Below, one piece after another: positions 26,201-35,072 of a stretch of DNA of 64,000 nt; position 1 is the stretch's first letter, and the number at the start of each line of letters is the position of its first letter. Source of the stretch: Paenibacillus sp. MMS20-IR301 (GTDB lineage: Bacteria; Bacillota; Bacilli; Paenibacillales; Paenibacillaceae). The notes under the pieces were generated by a model. The model had not been told where the DNA came from. It was given only the letters and a program-made list of their open reading frames with translations, and did no database searches. The stretch spans positions 2,108,001 to 2,172,000 of the forward strand of contig NZ_CP135275.1 in the NCBI RefSeq assembly GCF_032302195.1, read 5' to 3'. Both the position numbers and the translations under genes were made by a program.

Positions 26201-27610
26201 TTATGAAATAGTTAAAATGGCTCCGCTATTCATAGGCAAGTCTATTTCGACCATCGTACCTTTGCCTAATGTACTGCTGATCCGCAGCTCTCCATGATGC
26301 AATTTAATGATCTGCTCAGCGATGGCTAAACCAAGACCGCTGCCTGCCGCCTGCTGATCCGCTTTATAGAATTTTTGCCGCACATGATCCAGATCTGCCG
26401 CTGCAATGCCCGGTCCGGTATCTGTGACCGCAACTATAACTTTCCCGGAATCCGTACGCGCGCTTATAAGAATGTGACCCGGAGCATGGGTGAATTTGAG
26501 TGAGTTATCTATCAGATTAATCATGACCTGCTTCAGCCGGTTCCCGTCAGCTTGTATAACAGGCAGGTTCTCTTCTATGCTCATTTCGAGTCTGACGCCT
26601 TGCCGGGTTGCTCTGGGGGTAAGCTGTCTGCAGATATGCTTCAACAGCCCCGCTACATCCACAGATGCGGGCTGGATCGTAATTCTCCCGTTGTCCAGCT
26701 TGGAGAAATCCAATAATTCATCCACCATATGAGTTAACCTGTCACTTTCAGCTTCGATGATATCGAGGCCCTCATGGAACAGAGAGAGGTTGCCGGCCCC
26801 GCCCGCCTTCATGGTGATAACCCAGCCTTTAATCGAGGTTAGAGGTGTCCGCAGTTCATGCGATACAGAAGCTATAAAGTCATTCTTAAGCTGTTCGCTT
26901 TTCGATATCTGGCTGGCCATCATATTAAACGTATCCGCCAAGGAACCAAGCTCGTCATTATAGCGCTTCTGCACTCTAATATTGAAATTGCCTCCGGTCA
27001 TCCGGTCTGCCGCCTGCTTCAGGTCTTTTATCGATCTGGTTATGGTCCAGGACAAAAATAATCCGGGTAATGTAACGACACCGATTACGAGCAGGCCGGC
27101 CCCAATCAGCAAAATTGTAATTTGATTAACTGTATTTATCGTTTCCGTTAAGGATGTAATAAACCGTACTTCGCCTACGGTGCTGCTCTGATTCAGTAAA
27201 GGATAGGATACAGCTAAAATAACTTCCCCTGTTGCCGGGTCCTTTCCCCTCCAGCTGCCTGGCTGCCCTTCTATCGCTGCTTGTATATCGATGTAATCCT
27301 TCAAATTGGTGTCACCTTGCATGCCATTCGAATCCTGCAGCAGTTGTCCTGCAGAATTAATCACCTGTACCTGTGCATTGGAATAGCTGGTAAACCCCTT
27401 CAACAGCCTGCCGGACTGTTCTTCCAGATCTTCTTCGTCAAAATATTGCTGATAAAAGGAAGCTGACAGCTCAGCCTGATTCATTAACGTCTGCTCTATG
27501 TTATGAAAATAGTAATAACGTACAGAAAAAATAAGAATAATTTCAAGAATGAGCACAGTAAGACAAATAACTATAAGGTAGCTTCCTACCAGTCTTTTCT
27601 GAATACCCAT
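26201..27610 (-). CDS. membrane sensor histidine kinase
   Basis: A 469-residue kinase with two helices (about 10-30 and 160-180) flanking an extracellular domain of about 130 residues. A HAMP region, the phosphoacceptor box FIASVSHELRTPLTSIKGW, and an ATPase domain with N box INLIDNSLKFT, G1 DTGPGIA and G2 GSGLGLAI follow. All catalytic motifs are intact. It starts three bases after the response regulator stop. With the LCP protein and lipoprotein downstream, a role in envelope response is likely. The signal is unknown. Confidence 0.92.
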   Translation of the reverse strand: MGIQKRLVGSYLIVICLTVLILEIILIFSVRYYYFHNIEQTLMNQAELSASFYQQYFDEEDLEEQSGRLLKGFTSYSNAQVQVINSAGQLLQDSNGMQGDTNLKDYIDIQAAIEGQPGSWRGKDPATGEVILAVSYPLLNQSSTVGEVRFITSLTETINTVNQITILLIGAGLLVIGVVTLPGLFLSWTITRSIKDLKQAADRMTGGNFNIRVQKRYNDELGSLADTFNMMASQISKSEQLKNDFIASVSHELRTPLTSIKGWVITMKAGGAGNLSLFHEGLDIIEAESDRLTHMVDELLDFSKLDNGRITIQPASVDVAGLLKHICRQLTPRATRQGVRLEMSIEENLPVIQADGNRLKQVMINLIDNSLKFTHAPGHILISARTDSGKVIVAVTDTGPGIAAADLDHVRQKFYKADQQAAGSGLGLAIAEQIIKLHHGELRISSTLGKGTMVEIDLPMNSGAILTIS

Positions 27611-27613
27611 TCT

Positions 27614-28318
27614 TCAACCATCCTTCCTAAAGCGGTAACCCAGACCCCAAATCGTCTCCAGCCAATGCGGGTTAGAGGCATCTTCTTCAATCTTCTCTCT
27701 TAGCTTACGCACATGAACATCTACCGTCTTCGGATCACCTACATAATCCTCACCCCAGACCAGATTCATCAATTCATTTCTGGATAGCGCTGTGTCCGGA
27801 TGCTCCAGAAAAGCCTTCATTAACAGAAATTCCTTCGGGGTTAATTCAATGCTGTCATCATGTTTGAACACCTTGTTCGAGTTCAGATCAAGCCGGATCG
27901 GTCCGGCATGGAGTACCATTCGTTGAGGCTTACCCGCTGCTTCTGTACGCCGTAGTATAGCCTTGATCCTTGCCACCAGTTCTAAAGGGTTAAACGGCTT
28001 CACAATATAATCATCGGCACCGATTTCAAGACCGTGTATCTTATCCAGATCCTGCCCGCGTGCAGTCAGGAAAATGATGATTACCCCGGGGTCCTTCTCT
28101 CTTAGCTTACGGCAGACTTCAAATCCGTTAGTATCCGGCAGCATGATGTCCAGAACGATAACATCCGGCTGGTTTGTTTCAAAGCTGTGCATGGCTTCCG
28201 AGCCAAATGCAGCCTCACTTACTGTGAATCCGCTATTGGCTAGATTAATCGATATGAAACGTCTGATATTATCCTCATCTTCTACAATAAGCACATGATT
28301 GCGATCAATAGTGTCCAC
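27614..28318 (-). CDS. OmpR/PhoB-family response regulator
   Basis: A 234-residue regulator with an N-terminal receiver (phospho-Asp in VIVLDIMLPDTNGFEV, conserved Lys in DDYIVKPF) and a C-terminal winged helix (ELTPKEFLLMKAFLEHPDTALSRNELMN, then KTVDVHVRKLREKI). It is the first gene of the operon with kinase, lipoprotein and LCP protein, so the unit is probably autoregulated. It precedes its cognate kinase, the usual order in this class. Confidence 0.94.
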   Translation of the reverse strand: MDTIDRNHVLIVEDEDNIRRFISINLANSGFTVSEAAFGSEAMHSFETNQPDVIVLDIMLPDTNGFEVCRKLREKDPGVIIIFLTARGQDLDKIHGLEIGADDYIVKPFNPLELVARIKAILRRTEAAGKPQRMVLHAGPIRLDLNSNKVFKHDDSIELTPKEFLLMKAFLEHPDTALSRNELMNLVWGEDYVGDPKTVDVHVRKLREKIEEDASNPHWLETIWGLGYRFRKDG

Positions 28319-28465
28319 GGGTCCTCCTAATCATATTAATCAAATTAGTTATAATCTTTCTCCACAAACCTTACTAAGGTATGACTGGTGGAGTCAAGTC
28401 CGCCGCCTCCAATCTGGAGAGCGGAATGATCAATCCTATGATCTCCGCCCGCCCATAATATATGA

Positions 28466-29326
28466 TCAGCTTTGAATAAACGGCTTCAATCGCTGAAGTA
28501 ATCTCTGCATCTGCTCCGAACATTGTCCATACAGCTGCTTCGCCTCTTTATTCTGTGTAGACAAACTGAACAGCTCCAGATCGGCTTCGCATTTCTTCAG
28601 CAGAGCATAGAGCTGCGGTTTATCCTGCGGCTGCTGTACCTGTACACTATCGGCGTAGAGGTCAACCGTCAGTTCACCATAGGAATCCACCTGCCCCAGA
28701 AAAACATTCTCTACCGTCAGATTTTGCTTCTCCAACTGATCCTGCAGCCAGGAGCGGGACAGATTTATCGTATCGAGAGGCTCATCCAGTATTTTACCGT
28801 CCATAATTACCGCCTGGGTCTCCCGTTCAGGGGCCACCTTAATCCCGAGATGCTTCGGCGTCAGCGGCTGATTCTCCCGGGTCAGCAGCACGTTGACCGC
28901 TCCATCTGACTCCATTATGGCAAACTCAACATCCGCTACCTTGAAAACATCCTTTTTGCGCAGCTCCTCTAACAATTCATCAGTGGTCAGCTTCTCTTTT
29001 TTCAGATTATCCTCCAGAATTTTACCATTCCGGATAAGCACAGTGGACTTAAAGTCAATGAAGTCTCTCGCCTTCTTGCTCTTGATCTGCAGATACTCAA
29101 TACCGAGGGAAAAGGCACCCCAGACAATCAGGGCGATCAGCCCGAGATGCCAGGTTTTGTCTGTATCCAGCGAGACATAGGCCGCAAGGTTCCCGATGGT
29201 AATCCCCGTTATATATTCGAAGAAGGACAGCTGTGAAACCTGCCGTTTCCCCAGGATTTTGGTCAGGAAAAAAAGCATGAAAACAGCAGAAATAGTCCTC
29301 ACTATGACCTCAAGTGATTCGTGCAT
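28466..29326 (-). CDS. DUF421-DUF1657 (2Duf-type) spore membrane protein
   Basis: A 286-residue protein with three N-terminal helices (KILGKRQVSQLSFFEYITGITIGNLAA is the DUF421/YetF hallmark), two soluble DUF421 subdomains, and a C-terminal domain of about 50 residues from LLKKCEADLELFS onward. The C-terminal domain aligns well with the separate DUF1657 protein encoded divergently at 29538, sharing TQN-x-EAK-x-L and EQ. DUF421-DUF1657 fusions occur in spoVA-2mob operons and raise spore wet-heat resistance in Bacillus. Here no spoVA genes are adjacent. The ATG follows a GGGGG-rich site; a perfect CTGCTTAAGCAG palindrome lies upstream (29356-29367). Confidence 0.85.
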   Translation of the reverse strand: MHESLEVIVRTISAVFMLFFLTKILGKRQVSQLSFFEYITGITIGNLAAYVSLDTDKTWHLGLIALIVWGAFSLGIEYLQIKSKKARDFIDFKSTVLIRNGKILEDNLKKEKLTTDELLEELRKKDVFKVADVEFAIMESDGAVNVLLTRENQPLTPKHLGIKVAPERETQAVIMDGKILDEPLDTINLSRSWLQDQLEKQNLTVENVFLGQVDSYGELTVDLYADSVQVQQPQDKPQLYALLKKCEADLELFSLSTQNKEAKQLYGQCSEQMQRLLQRLKPFIQS

Positions 29327-29461
29327 GGTTATACCCCCTGTGTGTTGTTCATTATCTGCTTAAGCAGCTTCATTATTTGTCAAAACAGGGGGAGTTTAAC
29401 CAAGAGAAAAAATTCCTGCTGGCATAGGAAGGCCTTATTCTGCCTGATGGGGTTTATTACC

Positions 29462-29491
29462 TGAATAGCAAGCCGGCGGGTGCGGATAATA
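29462..29491 (+). promoter_or_regulatory. sigma-G/F-like forespore promoter
   Basis: TGAATA (29462-29467) and GATAATA (29485-29491) are separated by 17 bases. This is close to the forespore sigma-G pattern (G-H-ATR, 17-18 bases, CATWHTA). It lies 46 bases before the DUF1657 start. The C to G change in the -10 is the weak point. Confidence 0.45.
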
Positions 29492-29537
29492 TATTGCGAT
29501 GCCACTATTCCTACATGAAACCGGGAGGTCTTGACCA

Positions 29538-29744
29538 ATGACTGTTGCCTCGCAAGTAAAGACATGTGTAGCCTCGTTAAAGAGCGCCCAGGCCAGCCTT
29601 GAGCAATTCGCTATGGAAACGCAGAATGAGGAGGCCAAGACGCTGTTCACCAATGCTGCCGAGCAAACCCAGCAGATCGTGGAGCAGGTCGAGGGCCGTG
29701 TGACCCAGCTGGAGAAAGAAGAACCGCAGTACCGGGGCTTCTAG
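29538..29744 (+). CDS. DUF1657 small protein
   Basis: A 68-residue soluble, largely helical protein of the DUF1657 family (MTVASQVKTCVASLKSAQASL start, TQNEEAK centre). The ATG follows GGGAGG at nine bases. Free DUF1657 proteins are found next to DUF421 and spoVA genes in spore-formers. Here it is transcribed away from a DUF421 protein whose own C-terminus is a DUF1657 copy, so the two may form homotypic complexes at the spore inner membrane (inference). Confidence 0.88.
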   Translation: MTVASQVKTCVASLKSAQASLEQFAMETQNEEAKTLFTNAAEQTQQIVEQVEGRVTQLEKEEPQYRGF

Positions 29745-29765
29745 CTGTTGATTTCGCCGGACGGC

Positions 29766-29815
29766 AAACAGGCTGATCCCCGCCGGAGTATTCCGGTGCC
29801 GGGATCAGCCTGTTT
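29766..29815. terminator. bidirectional terminator
   Basis: AAACAGGCTGATCCC and GGGATCAGCCTGTTT arms of 15 bases pair perfectly, with an inner CCGGA/TTCCGG stem. It serves the DUF1657 gene (+) and the dehydrogenase operon (-). Confidence 0.9.
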
Positions 29816-29817
29816 GA

Positions 29818-30867
29818 TTAGCGAATGATGATCTGCATAAATTCCGCAATATCCAGCTTCACGCCGCGCCGCGCACTCTCTAGCGCACCAAGCACCATCG
29901 CCATGCTGTAACGGTTATCCCGGCAGTCGGTCTCGGCAGGGCGCTGCTCCGCCAGGGAGCGGAACATCTCGGCGAGACAGCCGTGATGGAACGTCTCCTC
30001 CATCTGCACCTCTGCCCCTTCCACCCGTTCATAATCACGGAGGAACTGGCCGGAATCCGCTCCGCCTGTAATGACCTCGGCATAGGGCTGGCCCCGGCCG
30101 TCCCAGATGGCGGCACCGCGCTCCCCTTGAATCCGCCAAGCGGCTTCCCAGGAAGTAGGCGCACCCTCAGCGCACCATGAGCCCTGATAACAGAACACAG
30201 AACCGTCCGACATCTCAAAGATACAGACCGCCGCCGCATTCCCCGCATACCAGGAGCCCGGAGGATTGAATTCCTGGCAATACACGCTGAGCGGATCAGC
30301 GCCGCTGATAAAGCGCGCCTGATCGAAGGTATGAATAGCCATATCCAGCAGCAGCGGACTGTCCATGGCTTCCCGGAAGCCGCCGAAATGCGGGGCGAGG
30401 AAGAATTCAGCCGAGATATACCCTGTGCGGCCGATGGTTCCTGCTGTAATCAGCTCCCGCAGTGAGCGGATCCGCGGATCATAGCGGCGGTTCTGCATAA
30501 CCGCATGACTCAGGCCGGTCTGCTCAGCAATGTTAACGATTTCATTACATTGTGCCATGGTCTCTGCAAGAGGCTTCTCGGTGAAGACATGGCATCCCGC
30601 CTCCAGCGCAGTACTGGCAATGGCGAAGTGGCTGGACGGCACCGTAACATCAAATACAAGGTTAGCCCCGCTTTCTGCAATGGCCCGGGACACTTCTGTA
30701 AATACTGGACAGGATAGACCGTGCTTCGCCGCCATTGCCTCAGCGGATTCCAGCCGGATATCGACCAGTGCGGCAATTTCCATTCCGGCATGCTTCAGTA
30801 CATAGCTGATCCACTCATTAGCCATTGCACCGCAACCGGCGACAACAATACGATATTCAGCATTCAT
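29818..30867 (-). CDS. Gfo/Idh/MocA-family NAD(P)-dependent dehydrogenase
   Basis: A 349-residue cytosolic oxidoreductase. The N-terminal Rossmann fold carries VAGCGAMANEW, an atypical nucleotide loop close to GxGxxA. The family Lys is in FTEKPLAET. The C-terminal domain has LDMAIHTFDQARFISG, where His fits the catalytic role. Substrates in this family are sugars, inositols or their phosphates. It lies 24 bases downstream of a sugar isomerase, and the two form an operon divergent from an AraC regulator. The exact sugar is unknown. Confidence 0.88.
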   Translation of the reverse strand: MNAEYRIVVAGCGAMANEWISYVLKHAGMEIAALVDIRLESAEAMAAKHGLSCPVFTEVSRAIAESGANLVFDVTVPSSHFAIASTALEAGCHVFTEKPLAETMAQCNEIVNIAEQTGLSHAVMQNRRYDPRIRSLRELITAGTIGRTGYISAEFFLAPHFGGFREAMDSPLLLDMAIHTFDQARFISGADPLSVYCQEFNPPGSWYAGNAAAVCIFEMSDGSVFCYQGSWCAEGAPTSWEAAWRIQGERGAAIWDGRGQPYAEVITGGADSGQFLRDYERVEGAEVQMEETFHHGCLAEMFRSLAEQRPAETDCRDNRYSMAMVLGALESARRGVKLDIAEFMQIIIR

Positions 30868-30891
30868 AAGTAACTCCCCCCGCCTTCCCGG

Positions 30892-31779
30892 TTATAGCGG
30901 ATTCGGCACGAAGCTGCCGCCCCGGCATTGTTTGAGATAATTCAGTGCATGGACCTGGCCCGTCATCTCCAGCTCATCCCGGTAGACCGGATCATGCCAG
31001 CCTTCAATATCAATTGTTCCTTTGTATCCGGCTTGACGCAGGATCGAGATGACATCAGTCCAGTTCGTATCCCCGAAACCCGGTGTGCGGTGCCAGACAT
31101 ACTCGTCAGGGCCATGGATTCCGTACTCCTTGATGATATCCCAGGCGATTGTCGCGTCTTTGCCGTGAACATGGAATATCTTATCCGTCCATTTCCGCAG
31201 CTGGGGAATCGGGTCAATCAGCTGGACCATCTGATGGCACGGCTCCCATTCAAGTCCCAGGTTATCGGCGTTAACGGAATTGAACATTTTCTCCCAGGCA
31301 GTAGGGTTATGGGCAATATTCCAATCCCCGGACTGCCAGTTGCCGCCCATCGAGCAATTCTCGAAAGCGATTCTAAGACCACGCTCCGCTGCACGCTTCG
31401 CCAGCTCGCCGAACACCTCGGCGAATTTCGGGATCGATTCGTCGATCGACACGCCGGGCAGCCGTCCGGTGAAGCCGGAGACCATGTCCGTTCCGAACAG
31501 ATGGGCATGATCGATCAGCCGCTCCCAACTGGCGAGTGTGTCTGCATTGTCACCTGTCCCGGTCAGCGGATTGCCGAAGATGCCTACAGTAGATATAACG
31601 AAATTATGCTCAGCAGCCAGCTCACGTACCCGCGCAGCCGTATCTGCAAGGTCTGTTGCTCCGGTGCTCTGCCAAAAAGTCAGGCTGAAGGATTCAAACC
31701 CGTGAGGGGCAATCTGGGGAATAACTCTGAGCGCATCTCCGCCGCCAACCAGTGTACCGATTCTTAATGTATCTTGCAT
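30892..31779 (-). CDS. sugar phosphate isomerase/epimerase (AP-endonuclease 2 fold)
   Basis: A 295-residue TIM-barrel protein like IolE/IolH and xylose isomerase-like enzymes. The metal-binding pattern is visible in RIAFENCSM, GLEWEPCHQM, FHVHGKDATI and GTIDIEGWHDP. It probably acts on a keto-sugar or inosose in the same pathway as the dehydrogenase downstream. The ATG at 31779 is favoured because GGAGTGG lies eight bases upstream; the frame opens four codons earlier at a GTG. Confidence 0.88.
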   Translation of the reverse strand: MQDTLRIGTLVGGGDALRVIPQIAPHGFESFSLTFWQSTGATDLADTAARVRELAAEHNFVISTVGIFGNPLTGTGDNADTLASWERLIDHAHLFGTDMVSGFTGRLPGVSIDESIPKFAEVFGELAKRAAERGLRIAFENCSMGGNWQSGDWNIAHNPTAWEKMFNSVNADNLGLEWEPCHQMVQLIDPIPQLRKWTDKIFHVHGKDATIAWDIIKEYGIHGPDEYVWHRTPGFGDTNWTDVISILRQAGYKGTIDIEGWHDPVYRDELEMTGQVHALNYLKQCRGGSFVPNPL

Positions 31780-31903
31780 CTTGTATACCACTCCAATATT
31801 GGTTTATAGTGAATTCAACAACCCAAGTATATAGCTCATTTCGGGCAAAATCTCTTCTTATCTTGTGTTAAACTAGCTGAATATTGCGGGAGTTGAACCT
31901 AAC

Positions 31904-32791
31904 ATGACTTATCCGAAGGAGCTGAAGGAATATCCCCAGCTGGAGGAGAACACGTATCCGTTCCGCCTGTTCTTCAATCATTGCCCGGACGCTAAGCCTG
32001 AACAGAACATTCTGTTTCTGCACTGGCATGAGCATTTCGAGATTATTATCATGCGTGAAGGCCGGGCCATCTTTCATGTTGACAGCAAGCCTTATGAAGC
32101 CGGACCCGGAGATGTGCTGATGGTACCGTCCGGCGGTCTGCATGTCGGTTATAGTTTGCAGAGGGGCGATATCTCTTATGTGTCGATTGTCTTTCATGCT
32201 TCCTTATTCAAGGATCTGAGCCAGGACACACAGCATGAGCTGTTCGTTGCCCCTTATCTCAGCAATCTGTACCAGTTCCCTGTGAATCCTGCCAGGCAGA
32301 ATCCGGTCTGTGCCGACTATTATCATGTGCTCGAACGGATTATAGACGAGGCGGAAGCCAAAGAGCCTGCTTACCAGCTCGTAATCAAGAATCTGCTGCA
32401 TTTGTACTTCACGCTGCTCTCGCGCACATTTCCGCCCCGGCAGATGAACGACCGCGGCCATTCCATCAACCGGGAACGCTTCAAGCCGCTGCTTGCACTC
32501 CTGGAATCGCATGTCGATCAGCAGATGACGCTTGAGAGTGCTGCCCGGTTCGTCAACCTGAACCTTTTTCATTTCTGCAAAACCTTCAAGAAACTGACCG
32601 GCCGCACTTTTGTAGACTATGTGAACCAGTGCCGAATGAATGAGGCGCAGCGGCTGCTGCTGGAGACCGGTTTAAGCATCACAGAAATATCGGGAAGAGT
32701 CGGCTGCGACAATCCCAATTATTTCACTAAGCTGTACAAGCAGTACAAAGGCCAGACCCCTTCGCAGGCCCGCAAAAAACAACACCGCTGA
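31904..32791 (+). CDS. AraC-family regulator of the divergent sugar operon
   Basis: A 295-residue regulator with an N-terminal cupin sensor (LHWHEHFEIIIMREGRAIFHVDSKPYEAGPGDVLMVPSG pattern of metal-like His and Glu) and a C-terminal double HTH (SAARFVNLNLFHFCKTFKKLTG and ITEISGRVGCDNPNYFTKLYKQY). It starts 124 bases from the divergent isomerase-dehydrogenase operon, which it most likely controls. GGGAG lies 12 bases before the ATG. Its stop codon is inside the stem of the terminator of the next, convergent gene. Confidence 0.92.
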   Translation: MTYPKELKEYPQLEENTYPFRLFFNHCPDAKPEQNILFLHWHEHFEIIIMREGRAIFHVDSKPYEAGPGDVLMVPSGGLHVGYSLQRGDISYVSIVFHASLFKDLSQDTQHELFVAPYLSNLYQFPVNPARQNPVCADYYHVLERIIDEAEAKEPAYQLVIKNLLHLYFTLLSRTFPPRQMNDRGHSINRERFKPLLALLESHVDQQMTLESAARFVNLNLFHFCKTFKKLTGRTFVDYVNQCRMNEAQRLLLETGLSITEISGRVGCDNPNYFTKLYKQYKGQTPSQARKKQHR

Positions 32792-32814
32792 CTGATTAAC
32801 TCAGTGAGCGGTGT
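32782..32814 (-). terminator. terminator overlapping the end of the AraC gene
   Basis: The ACACCGCT(G)ACTGA and TCAGT(G)AGCGGTGT arms pair with one mismatch; on the minus strand TTGTTTTTT follows. It ends the lipoprotein gene at 32846 and may also act on the AraC transcript. Confidence 0.75.
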
Positions 32815-32845
32815 CAGGCTTGGTTCAATTACTGTTGCCCTGCTC

Positions 32846-33652
32846 TTAATGCCGGTCCGCCAGTTCCAGACGGCGCACCGTTGCCTGTGCAGGCAACGAT
32901 TCAAGGATCAGGCCGGTGCTCCACAGCCGGACTGTATCGCCGACATGCAGTTCATCTTGGGCAAGCTCATTCCCTGCTTCATCATAGAGCTGTGAAGACG
33001 TATTAATCGTGAACCAGTATGTCGGGATGTCCCGTTCAGGCTCCTGAATAAGAATTCTGCTGAGTCCCTCTTCCTCAATAGCCGTGATCTCACCTGTGAC
33101 TTCAGGGCTGCCCAGCTCTTTTACCGTTATCTTCAGCATCCCCGGATCAATCAGATCGTGAAGTTTGTTAACCACAGCCGGACCAGCCTCCTGCGGTACG
33201 GTGATTCCAATGCAGTTATTCTGCACATCAAGCTCTGCGCTATACAGATTCAGCGGGCTGTCTTGACCCTGATTAGCCAGCAGATCGTATGCCGCCTGCA
33301 GCTCCTGAATCGGGTACTTCACATCATGCAGCACATAGCTGCCTGCCGTGAAGCGTTCAGCAAATTTCGCTTCTGTCGCCTGATCCAGACCAACTATATT
33401 TACATGCAGTGTACTATCTCCAAGATAGATATCACCGTTATCCTTCTCCAGGCTATTCAGAAAGCTGCGGACATTCCCCAGATGTGCCGCTTCAACAGGA
33501 CCATCAGCCGGCGGGCTTCCACCGCCAGCAGTAACTGCATTGGTATCCGCAACCGGTTCTCTGCCGCTGCTATAATCCGCTTTATCCACGCAGCCTGAAA
33601 TAAGCAGCATTATTACCGCTATAATTCCAATCCATCGCCCCCGGATTGCCAT
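32846..33652 (-). CDS. lipoprotein with C-terminal DUF3221-like domain
   Basis: A 268-residue lipoprotein: MAIRGRWIGIIAVIMLLISGC gives the lipobox LISGC. The central part (from about residue 60) has no match I can name. The last 85 residues (ITAIEEEGLSRILIQEPE... then LAQDELHVGDTVRLWSTG) fit the OB-like DUF3221 domain seen in YobA-type Bacillus lipoproteins. The ATG at 33652 follows AAGGAGG at eight bases; the frame begins six codons earlier at a GTG overlapping that site. Function unknown. It is monocistronic. Confidence 0.78.
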   Translation of the reverse strand: MAIRGRWIGIIAVIMLLISGCVDKADYSSGREPVADTNAVTAGGGSPPADGPVEAAHLGNVRSFLNSLEKDNGDIYLGDSTLHVNIVGLDQATEAKFAERFTAGSYVLHDVKYPIQELQAAYDLLANQGQDSPLNLYSAELDVQNNCIGITVPQEAGPAVVNKLHDLIDPGMLKITVKELGSPEVTGEITAIEEEGLSRILIQEPERDIPTYWFTINTSSQLYDEAGNELAQDELHVGDTVRLWSTGLILESLPAQATVRRLELADRH

Positions 33653-33742
33653 CTTTACCGCCTCCTTCACCTCACCGCTTCCTTATCTCTCAAACGCGGG
33701 CTGGAAGGAAAAGGTTGCAGTAATCCGGACTGAAGGCCCTGC

Positions 33743-34903
33743 TTACATTTCAGAGATTTGTACCCAGCGCCGCTCTGCAATAGAGCGGTCCACCGCCTCC
33801 AGCACCGCCTGGCAGTTCACGCCATCGCGGAAATTCGGCTGCGGCTGGCGGCCCTCTTCAATAGCCTGGGACAACTCCAGCATCTCATGGATGAACGTAT
33901 GCTCGAAGCCGATCGTATGACCCGGCGGCCACCAGGCTTCCGCATAGTCATGTGCAGGATCGGTTGCCAGCACCCGCCGGAAGCCTTGAACATCCTCGTC
34001 ATCCGAGGTCAGATAGACCTCCAGCTCATTCATCCGCTCGAAGTCAAACTTCACGCTGCCGAGACTGCCGTTAATCTCGAATGAATTCGTCGAGCGGTGG
34101 CCTGCGGCAAAGCGCGTCGCTTCGAAGCTGCCCAGGGCACCGCCAGCAAACCTGGCAAGGAACAGAGTAGCATCATCTACTGTCACCGGTCCGCGCGGTG
34201 CATCCTTGCTGGCCTTCGCACTGAGACCGGTCATGGCTTCCGCCAGCGGCCGCTCCTTGACAAAGGTCTCGCTCATCCCGATTACTTCCTGTACATCACC
34301 TACAAGGAAATGCGCCAGATCAATCAGGTGCGCCCCCAGATCGCCATGCGAGCCTGAGCCGGCCACCTCCTTCTGGAGCCGCCAGACCAGCGGGAATTCA
34401 GGGTCGAGAATCCAGTCCTGGAGGAACCAGGCCCGGAAATGATAGATGGTCCCGAGCCGCCCGCTCTCAATCAGCCGCTTCGCCAGCCGGACTGCCGGGG
34501 AGAAGCGGTAATTGAAGCCGACCATATGGGCAATGCCTGCAGCCTCAGCTGCTGCAAGCATCTCGCGGGAATCCGCCAGATTCAGCGCCAGCGGCTTCTC
34601 ACAGAAGATATGCTTGCCCGCAGCGGCTGCCGCCAGCGCAATTTCCTTATGCGCGTTGCTCGGCGCATTAATATCAATCAGGTCAATATCATCACGGGCG
34701 ATCAGGTCTCTCCAGTCAGTCACACTTTCCGACCAGCCAAGCTGGCCGGCTGCCGCCTGCACCGCTTCCTCATTCCGTCCGCAGATGGCCGACATTTGCG
34801 GCTTCAGCGCCTGCGGGAAGAACATCGGCAGGGTGCGGTACGCATTGCTGTGGGCTTTTCCCATAAACTTATAACCTATCATTCCGATTCGCAGCTGTTT
34901 CAT
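33743..34903 (-). CDS. Gfo/Idh/MocA-family dehydrogenase
   Basis: A 386-residue oxidoreductase, second of its family in the window. N-terminal Rossmann fold RIGMIGYKFMGKAHSNAYRT, conserved Lys in FCEKPLALN, and catalytic-site residues in GDLGAHLIDLAHFLVGD. It resembles the YvaA/inositol-dehydrogenase-like group with long C-terminal domains. The ATG follows AGGAGGA. It stands alone on the minus strand; a palindromic site lies about 95 bases upstream. Substrate unknown, probably a sugar derivative. Confidence 0.88.
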   Translation of the reverse strand: MKQLRIGMIGYKFMGKAHSNAYRTLPMFFPQALKPQMSAICGRNEEAVQAAAGQLGWSESVTDWRDLIARDDIDLIDINAPSNAHKEIALAAAAAGKHIFCEKPLALNLADSREMLAAAEAAGIAHMVGFNYRFSPAVRLAKRLIESGRLGTIYHFRAWFLQDWILDPEFPLVWRLQKEVAGSGSHGDLGAHLIDLAHFLVGDVQEVIGMSETFVKERPLAEAMTGLSAKASKDAPRGPVTVDDATLFLARFAGGALGSFEATRFAAGHRSTNSFEINGSLGSVKFDFERMNELEVYLTSDDEDVQGFRRVLATDPAHDYAEAWWPPGHTIGFEHTFIHEMLELSQAIEEGRQPQPNFRDGVNCQAVLEAVDRSIAERRWVQISEM

Positions 34904-34998
34904 TCGCAGTCCTCCTCAATAGGGTTCACTTCGCAATCAGACCAGCACAGGAGACATGGGCTATGTATGAGCCGGTTATGTTTCCATGTTTCAGCTAT

Positions 34999-35018
34999 AA
35001 ATGTACACGCATACATTT
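34999..35018. promoter_or_regulatory. palindrome upstream of the dehydrogenase
   Basis: AAATGTA and TACATTT arms surround CACGCA. The left half contains AATGTACACG, the reverse complement of the CGTGTACATT 10-mer found at 12289-12298 and 19117-19126, which suggests one regulator for three loci. Confidence 0.4.
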
Positions 35019-35072
35019 TCTCATCTGGACCGGTCCCAGTCAATCTGCCTGAACCCTGAACCGTCCATAATC

